DNA of 64,000 nucleotides from Nibribacter koreensis (GCF_039541795.1 NZ_BAABGX010000002.1:1426001-1490000), one strand, 5' to 3'; shown: positions 43,461 to 53,075, counted from the stretch's first letter. Notes: a model not told the origin generated them from the letters alone. Program-made: numbers and translations.

Positions 43461-43528
43461 GTTGCTGTCTTTTTTTGGTGAGCTAAGGCAATGTACAAAG
43501 AGCGTGCCTTGCTTGTATATGCTGGCTT

Positions 43529-43566
43529 CGTTTTTGGCTTATTTTCCAGAAATCAGACCAAAAACG
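43529..43566. repeat. 38-bp intergenic palindrome, copy 18
   Basis: Lies in the divergent gap between the pterin dehydratase and SDR genes, one of two copies so placed. Confidence 0.82.
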
Positions 43567-43692
43567 CCTCCTTTCTTTTGGTGGGTTCCGTATCTCCTAA
43601 TTCCGTTCATCTTAAGACTAGTTTATCCTGAAGTGGCTTTTTTAATGAATAGAACACCAATCAGCAACTAACAACCAATCAGCAATAAGACT

Positions 43693-44550
43693 ATGGCAGA
43701 TAAGAATCCGAAGAAGGTGCCAGACCAGCACCAAAGCAAGCAACCGGGCATGGAGCATAAAATGACGCCTGAGCCCATTGTGATACGTGACAACTACAAA
43801 GGAAGCGACAAGCTCAAAGGCAAAAAAGCCCTCATCACGGGCGGTGACAGCGGTATTGGCCGGGCCGTAGCCGTGCACTTTGCCAGAGAGGGCGCCGATG
43901 TGGCCATTGTGTACCTGGACGAAAACCAGGACGCCAAAGACACTCAGAAAATGGTAGAGAAAGAGGGCCGCAAGTGCGTACTCATCAAAGGCGACCTGCG
44001 CGACGAGAAATTCTGCAAGGAGGCCGTGAAGCGCACCGTGAAAGAACTGGGTGGATTGAACATATTAGTAAACAACGCCGCCGAGCAGCATGAAAAGGAA
44101 GACCTGCGGGAAATCACCGCTGAGCAGCTGGAGAATACCTTCAAGACCAACATCTTCTCTTTCTTCTATGTAACGCAGGCCGCTTTAGATCATTTGCAGA
44201 AGGGGGATTCCGTGATCAACACTACCTCTATTACGTCCTACCGCGGGTCTGACCATTTAATTGACTATTCGGCCACCAAAGGAGCCATCACCACCTTCAC
44301 CCGGTCATTGTCTCAAAACTTGGCCAAGGAGGGCATCAGGGTGAATGCCGTAGCGCCGGGCCCCATCTGGACGCCCCTTATTCCGGCTACCTTAGAAGAG
44401 GTGGGAGACTTCGGGAAAAACCAACCCATGGGTAGATTGGGGCAGCCCTCTGAGGTAGCGCCAGCGTATGTGTTTCTTGCTTCTGAGGACGGTTCTTACA
44501 TTACGGGCCAAGTCATACACATTAACGGCGGTGAGATGATAAACGGGTAA
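43693..44550 (+). CDS. SDR family oxidoreductase (YghA-like)
   Basis: A 285-residue short-chain dehydrogenase with an N-terminal extension (residues 1-38, Lys/Pro-rich). Cofactor motif ITGGDSGIGRAVAVHFA, NNAAEQ, and the catalytic Ser-Tyr-Lys as TTSITSYRG ... YSATKGA are present; it ends in the usual VIHINGGEMINGG-like motif. This subfamily is general-stress associated in other bacteria and acts on aldehydes or sugars. It heads a cluster with two small hydrophilic genes. Confidence 0.93.
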   Translation: MADKNPKKVPDQHQSKQPGMEHKMTPEPIVIRDNYKGSDKLKGKKALITGGDSGIGRAVAVHFAREGADVAIVYLDENQDAKDTQKMVEKEGRKCVLIKGDLRDEKFCKEAVKRTVKELGGLNILVNNAAEQHEKEDLREITAEQLENTFKTNIFSFFYVTQAALDHLQKGDSVINTTSITSYRGSDHLIDYSATKGAITTFTRSLSQNLAKEGIRVNAVAPGPIWTPLIPATLEEVGDFGKNQPMGRLGQPSEVAPAYVFLASEDGSYITGQVIHINGGEMING

Positions 44551-44615
44551 AGGCTCAACCTTTCCACGTGGAAAAGAGTAAACTACCAGACAATATTCAC
44601 CTAATTCTAACGCCT

Positions 44616-44903
44616 ATGGCTACCGAAGATAAACAATACCCCAACGGTCATGACAGACCAGTGAGGGTCATTGACGACACGTCCACCAATATGGAGGACA
44701 TGATGGCCGGACACATTATTCCGGGCGCAGATCCGCCCAAGAACGAGGCCCAGCGCGGCGGCTTCGGGAACCGTGACGGCAAAGAGGGCTACGGCTCTGA
44801 CAGCTCTGACGGCCCGTCTAGCGTCAGCGTGAACGAGGACGCCGACAGCACCGAGCATCCGAAGGACAACATGCGCACCGATGACGAAGGACGCGGCACC
44901 TGA
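44616..44903 (+). CDS. Small acidic, probably disordered protein
   Basis: A 95-residue product starting at ATG 44616 (MATEDKQYPNGHDRPVRV). It is rich in Asp, Glu, Gly and Ser, without hydrophobic core segments (GSDSSDGPSSVSVNEDADS), and so probably unstructured. It lies 65 bp downstream of the SDR gene. This composition is common among stress-induced hydrophilins. No family recognised. Confidence 0.65.
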   Translation: MATEDKQYPNGHDRPVRVIDDTSTNMEDMMAGHIIPGADPPKNEAQRGGFGNRDGKEGYGSDSSDGPSSVSVNEDADSTEHPKDNMRTDDEGRGT

Positions 44904-44960
44904 TTACGCGCAGCGTCCCTTTAATTGAATTGTTGAACATTAGCAGAAAAGGAGGAAATC

Positions 44961-45206
44961 ATGCCCTATAAAAGCAATAGCACCAACCAGCAAGGCAGTG
45001 AGAACAAAGGAAACCCATCTGGCCGCGGCCAAAGCAAGGCCGAGGTAAAACAACCGGGCAATCCAGATCAAATCAAGCGTGACTAGGAGATTGTGTCTAA
45101 ACATGTGCGTGAAGGCGAACGTGCCGCTCCAGACGCTGTCACGCACCCCAACCGTAACACCAATAAAGAGGATATAGACAAACCGTCTTACGGCGGAGGC
45201 TCTTAG
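44961..45206 (+). pseudogene. Small hydrophilic protein gene with an in-frame amber codon
   Basis: The ATG at 44961 follows GGAGGAAATC, the strongest Shine-Dalgarno seen in the window. The frame gives MPYKSNSTNQQGSENKGNP ... NPDQIKRD (41 residues), then TAG at 45084. It continues unbroken in the same frame with EIVSKHVREGERAAPDAV ... NRNTNKEDIDKPSYGGGS to TAG 45204. Both halves are hydrophilic and of equal quality, as if one 81-residue gene had CAG changed to TAG. Alternatives are readthrough, or a second gene starting at GTG 45093, which has AGGAG just upstream. Confidence 0.65.
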
Positions 45207-45230
45207 TTGAAATATCCTAAATGGATGAAA

Positions 45231-45262
45231 AACACCTTCCTTTGCGGGAAGGTGTTTTTTTA
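45231..45262 (+). terminator. Rho-independent terminator of the SDR cluster
   Basis: Stem AACACCTTCC (45231-45240) / GGAAGGTGTT (45247-45256) followed by TTTTT. Palindrome copy 19 starts right after it. Confidence 0.93.
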
Positions 45263-45266
45263 TGCC

Positions 45267-45304
45267 CGTTTTCAGCCTGTTTTCCAGAAAATATACCAAA
45301 AACG
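45267..45304. repeat. 38-bp intergenic palindrome, copy 19
   Basis: Decayed copy (CGTTTTCAGCC on the left, ATACCAAAAACG on the right) directly after a terminator. Confidence 0.78.
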
Positions 45305-45337
45305 GAATATCCTAAGAAGTGATATGCTATTATAAAC

Positions 45338-45366
45338 TTGGGCTTAAAAGTTTATGCCTATATTTA
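45338..45366 (+). promoter_or_regulatory. Candidate promoter of the phosphatase gene
   Basis: TTG (45338-45340), 18 nt, then TATATTTA (45359-45366); the gene starts at 45388. Confidence 0.5.
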
Positions 45367-45387
45367 GCTTCTCAAGTCCATTCCCCC

Positions 45388-46086
45388 ATGGCCCGTTACG
45401 CTATTTCTGACATACACGGTTGTTTGGCCACCTTCAAGGCCTTGGTGGAGCAGGTGCTTAAACTTGAGCTTCATGATCATCTCTATCTTCTAGGCGATTA
45501 CATCAACAAAGGGCCAGATAGCAAGGGTGTGTTAGATTACATCCTGCACTTGCAACGCCAAGGCTACCAACTCACCTGCCTTCGCGGCAACCATGACCAA
45601 CTTCTGCTTGATGCCTTAGACAAAGGCGTTCATACCGTCTGGCTCACCCCTGAAGAACAGCAAGACACCCTCCGCAACTTTGGGGTAGAGCGGTTTGAGG
45701 ACATTCCTGAGATGTATATCCAATTCATCAGGTCTATGCCCCTGCTGGTTGTACTAGATGATTATATCTTGGTACACGCCGGACTGGACTTCTCCCAAGC
45801 CAATCTGTTAGCCACTGATTCTTGCACGCTTTTGAATATCAAGCGCTTTCAGCCTTCTGTGAAAAAACTAGGAAAAAGGATTTTGCTTCATGGTCACCTG
45901 CCGGTTTCTAAGGCCAGCATAGAGAAGGTCGTCAAACAGAACAGGATAAGCGTGAACTTGGATGCCGGTTGTGTTTACTATAAGAACGCTGAATTTGGCT
46001 GGCTGTGCGGCTATACTTTAGATAAGCGACAGTTGTTATGGCAGAGGAATATAGAAGATGAATATGCAATTAAAGTAAAAGTGTAG
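45388..46086 (+). CDS. PPP-family metallophosphoesterase (serine/threonine phosphatase-like)
   Basis: A 232-residue enzyme starting at ATG 45388 (MARYAISDIHGCLATF). The two-metal motifs GDxHG, GDYxxKG, GNHD and a later His are seen as SDIHGCL, LLGDYINKGPDS, LRGNHDQLL and LHGHLPVS. The Arg that is usual as GDxVDRG is Lys here (YINKG). It may dephosphorylate proteins or a dinucleoside polyphosphate. Not obviously linked to neighbours. Confidence 0.88.
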   Translation: MARYAISDIHGCLATFKALVEQVLKLELHDHLYLLGDYINKGPDSKGVLDYILHLQRQGYQLTCLRGNHDQLLLDALDKGVHTVWLTPEEQQDTLRNFGVERFEDIPEMYIQFIRSMPLLVVLDDYILVHAGLDFSQANLLATDSCTLLNIKRFQPSVKKLGKRILLHGHLPVSKASIEKVVKQNRISVNLDAGCVYYKNAEFGWLCGYTLDKRQLLWQRNIEDEYAIKVKV

Positions 46087-46412
46087 GATTAGCAGAGGTC
46101 TTGGAGTTTGGGTTGTGTAGTTTTTTAAGTGTGTAGATATATTTAAATCCAATGGTAATTGTTACATTATTAGGATGTTGTGCGTCTTTCTTTGTTCTAA
46201 CTATAATTCTATAAATTGATTTATGGTTATTAGATTGAACTTAATTAAAAGGGTTTTGCTTGATTAATTTGGACTTTAATATATAAGATTTACATATTGA
46301 GAGTTGCCTATATTTAATTAAAAAAATGCGATAGCATTGTAATAGTGTTGAATAGCTAAGTAAAATAACATATTTTTGTCATAATTAATAACATCCTAAA
46401 ATAGAAAGACTT
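46087..46412. other. AT-rich intergenic region upstream of the giant surface protein
   Basis: About 326 bp with visibly lower GC than the surrounding DNA and no gene. It holds a full consensus promoter at 46348-46378. Nothing else was recognised. Confidence 0.6.
46348..46378 (+). promoter_or_regulatory. Consensus Bacteroidota promoter of the giant surface-protein gene
   Basis: TTG (46348-46350), exactly 20 nt, then TATTTTTG (46371-46378). The gene starts at 46413, leaving a leader of about 30 nt. Confidence 0.72.
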
Positions 46413-49400
46413 ATGAGGGGAACATCTACTAAACTTATACAATGGCTTGTTGCACTTGTTGGAATACTGCTGATTGTAGCCGTAGGGCCAGTTGTTTCAG
46501 CAAAGGCTGTCACTAAATCATTGGATAAAGTTGAGAGCTTATCAAATAAATCATCTAGAGCTTTTGCCGAGCTTAACAATGCTTCTGCATTAAAAGGAGC
46601 AATCTTTAGCTTAGAAAGATCTTACAGATTTATTACTAAGCAATATTATTGGGTAGGTGGTGCTGGTGCCTGGGAGGATGTTAGCCATTGGGCCACTACC
46701 TCTGGTGGAGCAATGTTACATACTGCGCTGCCAACAGCAGAAGATGATGTCTTCTTTGATGCCAACTCATTTACGGCAGACAATCAGACTGTGTCTTTGA
46801 ATGATACTGCACGTGTAAGAAACATTTCATGGTTAGGTGTGAGACCTTCCCGTTTTGACTGGAATGACAAGGTCTTGCAAGTGTATGGATCTTATGATAG
46901 AACAACAAATGCTTCTTTTATAGATGGTGTAAAACTTGTTTTTAAGTCTAATTCTACAGGTAATACTATTTCCTCGAATAACACACCCTTATTTTCTGGA
47001 TCAAGTGTAACTTTTGATGGGTTAGGTGGTGAGTGGACTTTGCAAGATGATATGAATACAAACGGTTCTTATTTGTATTTAAATGCAGGAACGCTGAACA
47101 CAAATAACAAGACAGTTTCTATTCGTAGATTATATTCAACTGCGACAAACTCAAGAGTTCTAAATTTGGGTGCTTCTGAATTGACTGGATTAGATGAATG
47201 GCAAGTTAACGCTTCGCTCGTGTTAAACAGTGGCACTTCTATAATTCGGTTGAATCATCCAGATATCTCACATGCTTTTGCTGGTGCTGGACTATCTTAT
47301 AATCAAGTATTTCTAAATAGTGTTTCTACTACCATCTCAGGGGCAAATACCTTTCAAGTCTTAACTATTGCCTCTGGCAAGACAGTTCGTTTTCCTACTG
47401 GTTTAACCACTACTGTTAATCAATTGTCAAGCAATGGCAGCTGCGGTAATTATACAACTTTGGAGTCTACCTCGGCAATTCAAACTGTTCTTAATGTGAC
47501 AGGAAGTTCCACTTCATTCTCATCAGTTGTAGTTAAAGGCATAAAGTCTATTCAACCTCTCACTGCTACTAACTCCTTAGATGGTGGAAATAACACAAAC
47601 TGGACGTTTAGTAGTGGCTCGCAACAAACATTCTATTGGGTAGGTGGATCAGGGAACTGGAGTGATCCAACACATTGGAGCTCAACTTCTGGTGGTGCTC
47701 CAAATGGGGCATGTGCACCTGGTCCATTTGACAATGTAATATTCGATTCAAATTCTTTGAGTGCTGGTGAAACAGTGACCTTAGATCAAGCAAATGTTTA
47801 TGTAAATAGCATTTCTGGGTTAGGAGTAACAGCAAATTCAACCTTTAATTTAGCTGGTAAAACTTTACAAGTCGGTGGTTCCATGGAAATGTCAGCAAAC
47901 ATAAGCTATGGCATAACTAAGGGAATAATAGTATTTACTTCTTCTAATTTAGGTGAAAAGTTGAATTTTGGAAATGGTGTTCTTCCAAACGGAACTATCA
48001 TGACCTTTTCTGGCAGCGGAGAATATAGCTTGAATTCTGGTTTGAATGTTGGTCAAAGTGGCAGAATTAACCTAAATGCTGGTCAGTTAAAAACGAATAA
48101 TCAGCAAGTTTTAGTTGGTTCTATTTATTCCACTGGAACTGTAGCTAGAACATTAGATTTAGGTGCGTCATCTATTTCGGGTTTATCAGTTTGGAGTTTG
48201 ACAAATACCGGGCTGACTTTTAATAAGGGAACATCTACCTTAATATTTGATGGCTCTTCAATTGCTCATACTTTTGCTGGTGCTGGATTTACTTACAACG
48301 CAGTTACTTTTCAAGCGACGTCTACAACTATCTCCGGGGTAAATAACTTTGCCAGTCTATCTATATTGCCTGGTAAGGCTCTGCGTTTACCAGCAAATGT
48401 GCTAACTACAGTAGGCAATCTTGTTATGAATGGAGACTGTGCTGGTTATACTAAATTAGAGTCAACAAGCGTGGGAGTTAAGGCTACCCTTTCGGTGACT
48501 GGTACAAACAGGATGTTTAATTACATAGCAGTAAAGGATATTGCAGCTTCACCTAATACATTAACTGCAATTAATAGCGCAAATGGAGGTAATACAACTG
48601 GATGGTCTATTAATAGTGTAGAAACAGTGTCAACTTATTACTGGGTTGGTGGAACTGGAAATTGGAGCGATACTAATCATTGGGCAACCACATCAGGAGG
48701 GGTTGCTGCAATTTGTAGCCCAGGTCCTAATGATAACGTCGTTTTTGATGCAAATTCATTCACCGCTTCAGGTCAAAAAGTCACATTAGATCAGCCTACT
48801 TCTTACGTGAATAATATCACATGGGAATCAGGTGTGAATAATCCAGTATTCAACTTAAATGGGAAAGTACTGCAAGTTTCAGGAGAAACTAAGCTTAGTA
48901 ATAATATGAATATGGGGACAGTAAAAGGGACCCTCATATTTGATTCAAAGAATTTCTTTACTAATGTGGATTTAGGTGGTTTGTCTCTTGTTAATGGAAC
49001 AACAGTGACTTTCAATGGCACTAGTAATTATTTGTTAGCAAATAAATTAGACTTAGGCAATGCAGGTAGAATTAACCTAAATTCAGGTAGTCTTTTGACA
49101 AATAATAAAGAGATAGTCACTGGTTCATTCTATTCTACGTCTACTACTGTAAGATCTTTAAATTTAGGGAGCTCAACAATAATTGGATTGTCAGTATGGA
49201 GCATTACTGCAACAAACTTGACTTTAGAGGCAAGCAATTCTTTCTTGAATTTTAACAACCCAGCTACCGCCCATACCTTCACCGGAGGAGGAAAAGTTTA
49301 TAACAATGTTTCCTTCAATGGAGCAACTACTACTGTTAATAACTCCAATACTTTTAAAATGGTGACAGTGGCAGGAGGTAAAACATTGAATTTGCAGTCA

Positions 49401-50765
49401 GGACAAAAGCAAACAATGGAAGAATTAGTAACAAGTAGCATTGCTCCATTAACTACTTTGAAGTCGTCTTCTATGGGAAGTTCTGCTTTAGCTATTAGTT
49501 CAGAAGAGTTCTGCTCTGATTACTTGGCTATACAGAATGTGACTGTTTCTGGTACTGCTACATTCTATGCCGGAACCAATAGTACACTAACAGGTACTAC
49601 TACAGGTTGGGATGCTGGCGGTTGTGATGTTGTTTATGCTCCAGAATCTGATTCAGCAAGAGATATTTGTAATAATACAGAGGCTATTACATCAACAGGT
49701 TCTAACCAATGGCAAGAGCTGCGCTATGATGGTAAATTGGTAGCAGCCATTAAGGATGGTGGTAATGTATTGGGTAATGTGTATGTAGCCTTTACAATTA
49801 ATTCAAACAATAGTAGAGAAGGAGTAAATGCTAACATCGCTCCACGCAACTGGACTATAGCATCAGAAAATCAACCTAATCCATTGCAACCTGTAAGCAT
49901 TAGGTTCTATGGAATGGTAGAAGAGTTTAATGATTTTAACAATAGTGTAAACGGAGGTTATACATTAGAAGATTTATCTATATCTAAATACAGCGGATCA
50001 TTAGAGGATTGCTCATATGAGAATAGCTACGTAGTGGCGGAAGGAGAAGGCAAAACTGAGGTAGTTCACTATAAGTCGCCAACCTATACTGTTAAAGGGA
50101 ATTACTTTATTGCTGAACTTCCTGCTGTATACGGCTTCTCAGAGTTTTATATGCATGATGGTGCAGTTGCTTTGGAATTCCCTGTGAACCCACTTCCAGT
50201 AGAACTAGTTAACTTCAACGCTACGCCAACGGCATCAGGTGCTAAGCTTATGTGGCAGACGGCTTCTGAGCAAGACAATGCCTACTTTGAAGTACAGTCA
50301 ACCAACAACCTGAAGTCTGGTGAGTTCAAGACGTTGGGACGTGTAAATACCAAAGATGCTAATAGTAACACCTTGCTTTCATACGAATTCTTAGATGCGA
50401 CTGCTGCCAGAGGAACTGCTGTGTACTACCGCTTAAAGCAAGTAGACATAGATGGTACATTTGAGTATAGCAAAGTGGTGTCAGTAAACATCAAGCAAGC
50501 AGCCAAAGGAAAAGGCTTGGTGAACGTGTATCCAAATCCATTCAAGGGGCAAATCAACCTTGAGATAGAAATAGAGCAGGCCGGAGAATTAGTAGCCACG
50601 CTGTATGACGCCAGAGGCTACAAAGTGTTCGCAAAATCTATATCGGTAGAGGTAGGCGCCAGCAGCATCTTGGTTGACTTGCCTACTAACTTAAGAACGG
50701 GTCTATACTTCTTGACTACGCAAGTTGACGGTACTACTAAAACCACACGCTTGATCAAAGAATAA
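46413..50765 (+). CDS. Giant T9SS-secreted surface protein with three ~330-residue repeats
   Basis: A 1450-residue protein with an N-terminal hydrophobic signal. Three long repeats each begin with YYWVGGxGxW.D..HWxxTSGG, near residues 78, 407 and 742, and share motifs such as DDVFFDANSF, LNLGAS, HAFAGAG and ESTS. A non-repeated region (~1065-1270) with RDICNNTEA follows. The C-terminus has LPVELVNFNATPT and the sorting domain VNVYPNPFKGQINL ... GLYFLTTQ ... TRLIKE. Probably a surface adhesin or matrix protein. The repeats are much AT-richer than the flanking genes, while the C-terminal end is nearer the genome average. Confidence 0.85.
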   Translation: MRGTSTKLIQWLVALVGILLIVAVGPVVSAKAVTKSLDKVESLSNKSSRAFAELNNASALKGAIFSLERSYRFITKQYYWVGGAGAWEDVSHWATTSGGAMLHTALPTAEDDVFFDANSFTADNQTVSLNDTARVRNISWLGVRPSRFDWNDKVLQVYGSYDRTTNASFIDGVKLVFKSNSTGNTISSNNTPLFSGSSVTFDGLGGEWTLQDDMNTNGSYLYLNAGTLNTNNKTVSIRRLYSTATNSRVLNLGASELTGLDEWQVNASLVLNSGTSIIRLNHPDISHAFAGAGLSYNQVFLNSVSTTISGANTFQVLTIASGKTVRFPTGLTTTVNQLSSNGSCGNYTTLESTSAIQTVLNVTGSSTSFSSVVVKGIKSIQPLTATNSLDGGNNTNWTFSSGSQQTFYWVGGSGNWSDPTHWSSTSGGAPNGACAPGPFDNVIFDSNSLSAGETVTLDQANVYVNSISGLGVTANSTFNLAGKTLQVGGSMEMSANISYGITKGIIVFTSSNLGEKLNFGNGVLPNGTIMTFSGSGEYSLNSGLNVGQSGRINLNAGQLKTNNQQVLVGSIYSTGTVARTLDLGASSISGLSVWSLTNTGLTFNKGTSTLIFDGSSIAHTFAGAGFTYNAVTFQATSTTISGVNNFASLSILPGKALRLPANVLTTVGNLVMNGDCAGYTKLESTSVGVKATLSVTGTNRMFNYIAVKDIAASPNTLTAINSANGGNTTGWSINSVETVSTYYWVGGTGNWSDTNHWATTSGGVAAICSPGPNDNVVFDANSFTASGQKVTLDQPTSYVNNITWESGVNNPVFNLNGKVLQVSGETKLSNNMNMGTVKGTLIFDSKNFFTNVDLGGLSLVNGTTVTFNGTSNYLLANKLDLGNAGRINLNSGSLLTNNKEIVTGSFYSTSTTVRSLNLGSSTIIGLSVWSITATNLTLEASNSFLNFNNPATAHTFTGGGKVYNNVSFNGATTTVNNSNTFKMVTVAGGKTLNLQSGQKQTMEELVTSSIAPLTTLKSSSMGSSALAISSEEFCSDYLAIQNVTVSGTATFYAGTNSTLTGTTTGWDAGGCDVVYAPESDSARDICNNTEAITSTGSNQWQELRYDGKLVAAIKDGGNVLGNVYVAFTINSNNSREGVNANIAPRNWTIASENQPNPLQPVSIRFYGMVEEFNDFNNSVNGGYTLEDLSISKYSGSLEDCSYENSYVVAEGEGKTEVVHYKSPTYTVKGNYFIAELPAVYGFSEFYMHDGAVALEFPVNPLPVELVNFNATPTASGAKLMWQTASEQDNAYFEVQSTNNLKSGEFKTLGRVNTKDANSNTLLSYEFLDATAARGTAVYYRLKQVDIDGTFEYSKVVSVNIKQAAKGKGLVNVYPNPFKGQINLEIEIEQAGELVATLYDARGYKVFAKSISVEVGASSILVDLPTNLRTGLYFLTTQVDGTTKTTRLIKE

Positions 50766-50782
50766 GCAATCATGCAAATAGA

Positions 50783-50816
50783 AAAAGCCTTGGCCATAGC
50801 CAAGGCTTTTTTTTTG
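50783..50816 (+). terminator. Rho-independent terminator of the surface-protein gene
   Basis: Stem AGCCTTGGC / GCCAAGGCT with a CATA loop, followed by nine Ts and preceded by As, so it may work in both directions. Confidence 0.95.
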
Positions 50817-50866
50817 CCTATTCCCGTAAAGCAAGCAGGCGCCTACTAAACCTCTAGGACAAAGCA

Positions 50867-50897
50867 TTGGTTAATTGGCGCTTTCCCTGTACTTTTG
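50867..50897 (+). promoter_or_regulatory. Consensus promoter of glyA
   Basis: TTG (50867-50869), 20 nt, then TACTTTTG (50890-50897); the ATG is at 50920. Confidence 0.7.
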
Positions 50898-50919
50898 AGA
50901 ACCTAAACACCACCAACGT

Positions 50920-52194
50920 ATGCAACGCGACCAACAGATTTTCGACCTTATCCAAAAAGAGCACGAGCGCCAACTACACGGCATTGAGTTAATTGCTTCA
51001 GAGAACTTTGTTTCTGAGCAGGTAATGCAGGCCATGGGCAGCGTGATGACGAATAAGTACGCAGAAGGTTTGCCAAACAAGCGCTACTATGGTGGTTGTG
51101 AGATTGTAGACCAGTCTGAGCAATTGGCCATAGACCGCGCCAAGCAGCTCTTCAACGCAGAGTGGGTGAACGTACAGCCGCACTCTGGTGCTCAGGCCAA
51201 TGCGGCCGTGATGCTAGGCGTCTTGTCGCCGGGTGACACTATTCTGGGTTTCGACCTGTCCCATGGCGGACACTTGACGCACGGGTCTCCGGTGAACTTC
51301 TCGGGTAAGCTGTACAGACCTGTCTTCTATGGTGTAGAGCAAGAGACCGGTGAAATTGATTGGGATAAGATCATGGAGGTGGCTCAGCGTGAGAAACCGA
51401 AGCTGATTATCTGCGGTGCCTCAGCGTATTCGCGGGACTGGAACTACCAGAAGATTAGAGAAGCCGCTGATGCCGTTGGGGCTTTGGTGTTGGCCGATAT
51501 CTCACACCCAGCAGGCTTAATTGCCACGGGCTTGTTGAATGACCCATTTGATCATTGTCATATTGTAACCACTACCACGCACAAAACCTTGAGAGGCCCG
51601 CGCGGGGGTATGATCATGATGCGCAAGGACTTTGAAAACCCGTTTGGCTTGAAGACGCCGAAGGGTGAGGTACGCATGATGTCTGCCCTGCTGGACAGTG
51701 CCGTATTCCCGGGTACGCAAGGTGGTCCTTTGGAGCACGTAATCGCTGCTAAAGCAGTTGCGTTCTTTGAGGCTTTGACACCGTCGTTCAAGGAATACCA
51801 GTTACAAGTGCAGAAAAACGCGCAGATGTTGGCGCAAGGGTTTGTGAATAGAGGCTATCAGTTGATTTCTGGCGGCACAGACAACCACTTGATGTTGATA
51901 GACTTGCGCTCTAAAGGCCTGACCGGTAAACTAGCTGAGAATACTCTGATTAAAGCGGATATTACCATCAACAAGAACATGGTGCCGTTTGATGACAAGT
52001 CACCATTTGTGACTTCCGGAATCCGGATTGGCTCGGCTGCCGTAACTACCCGTGGACTGAAAGAACAGGACATGGACCGCGTGGTGGAGTACATTGACCG
52101 AGTGCTTATGAACCATGACAATGACACCATTCTTTCTGACACCAGAAAAGAAATCAACAGCTGGATGCAACAGTTCCCGCTGTTTAGCTATTAA
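50920..52194 (+). CDS. glyA: Serine hydroxymethyltransferase
   Basis: A 424-residue PLP enzyme converting serine and tetrahydrofolate to glycine and 5,10-methylenetetrahydrofolate. Present: HGIELIASENFVSEQV, the PLP-Lys region VTTTTHKTLRGPRGGMI, QPHSGAQANAAV and TSGIRIGSAAVTTRG. Complete and typical in length. First gene of a tight operon with tatC (15 bp gap) and rpiB (11 bp gap). Confidence 0.98.
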   Translation: MQRDQQIFDLIQKEHERQLHGIELIASENFVSEQVMQAMGSVMTNKYAEGLPNKRYYGGCEIVDQSEQLAIDRAKQLFNAEWVNVQPHSGAQANAAVMLGVLSPGDTILGFDLSHGGHLTHGSPVNFSGKLYRPVFYGVEQETGEIDWDKIMEVAQREKPKLIICGASAYSRDWNYQKIREAADAVGALVLADISHPAGLIATGLLNDPFDHCHIVTTTTHKTLRGPRGGMIMMRKDFENPFGLKTPKGEVRMMSALLDSAVFPGTQGGPLEHVIAAKAVAFFEALTPSFKEYQLQVQKNAQMLAQGFVNRGYQLISGGTDNHLMLIDLRSKGLTGKLAENTLIKADITINKNMVPFDDKSPFVTSGIRIGSAAVTTRGLKEQDMDRVVEYIDRVLMNHDNDTILSDTRKEINSWMQQFPLFSY

Positions 52195-52209
52195 TACTCA
52201 AATTAACCC

Positions 52210-53064
52210 ATGACCTTACGTTCCGGAGAGGTGGCTGTGCAGGAAGCTGAAGAACATGAAATGACCTTTTTGGACCACCTGGAGGCATTGAGGTGGCACT
52301 TGATCAGGGCGGCCATTGCAGTGGTGGTGTTTACCGTGCTGGCGTTCAGCTTTCCAGAGATTGTCTTCACTAAGATTATCCTGGGGCCGTCGCGCGTAGA
52401 CTTCTTTACCTACAAGAAACTGTGCGAACTGGGCGTCTACCTCAATTCTAGCGGGCTCTGCATAGACAAGCTGCCGTTTGTTTTGCAAAGCAGAGAGCTG
52501 TCGGCGCAGTTTACCATGCACATGACCAGTTCCTTTGTGATTGGTATCTTGTTGGCGTTCCCGTATCTATTTTGGGAAATCTGGCGGTTTATAAGGCCAG
52601 GTCTTTACCCACATGAGCGGCAGAACTCTAGAGGAGCGGTGTTCTTTGTTTCGTTCCTGTTCCTGCTAGGGTGCGTGTTTGGGTATTTCATTGTGTCACC
52701 GCTCTCCATTAACTTCTTAGCCAACTACCAGGTAGACCCCAGCATCAGGAATGACATTGACTTGTCTGCCTACGTGTCTACGTTGATGACCATTGTGCTG
52801 TCCTGCGGCATCATGTTTGAGTTGCCCATGGTGGTGTTCTTCTTATCAAGAGCCGGCTTGGTAAGCCCAGAATTGATGAAACTGTACCGCAAGCACGCCA
52901 TTGTGGTGATCATGATAGTGGCCGCCATCTTGTCGCCGCCAGATATCCTGAGCATGACCTTGATGGGCATTCCGTTGCTGTTACTCTATGAAGTGAGCAT
53001 TCACATCTCCTGGATGGTACGCAGACGTGACGTGGCCAGATTAAACAAACAAGCTACTTCTTAA
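52210..53064 (+). CDS. tatC: Sec-independent protein translocase subunit TatC
   Basis: A 284-residue protein with six membrane helices, the twin-arginine signal receptor. The N-terminal MTFLDHLEALRWHLIRA motif, FLPYLFWEIWRFIRPGLYPHE-type loop (seen as FWEIWRFIRPGLYPHE) and the Pro/Asp region near ILSPPDILSMTLMGIPLL match TatC. No tatA or tatB lies in the window. Second gene of the glyA operon. Confidence 0.96.
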   Translation: MTLRSGEVAVQEAEEHEMTFLDHLEALRWHLIRAAIAVVVFTVLAFSFPEIVFTKIILGPSRVDFFTYKKLCELGVYLNSSGLCIDKLPFVLQSRELSAQFTMHMTSSFVIGILLAFPYLFWEIWRFIRPGLYPHERQNSRGAVFFVSFLFLLGCVFGYFIVSPLSINFLANYQVDPSIRNDIDLSAYVSTLMTIVLSCGIMFELPMVVFFLSRAGLVSPELMKLYRKHAIVVIMIVAAILSPPDILSMTLMGIPLLLLYEVSIHISWMVRRRDVARLNKQATS

Positions 53065-53075
53065 CCCAGAATCAT

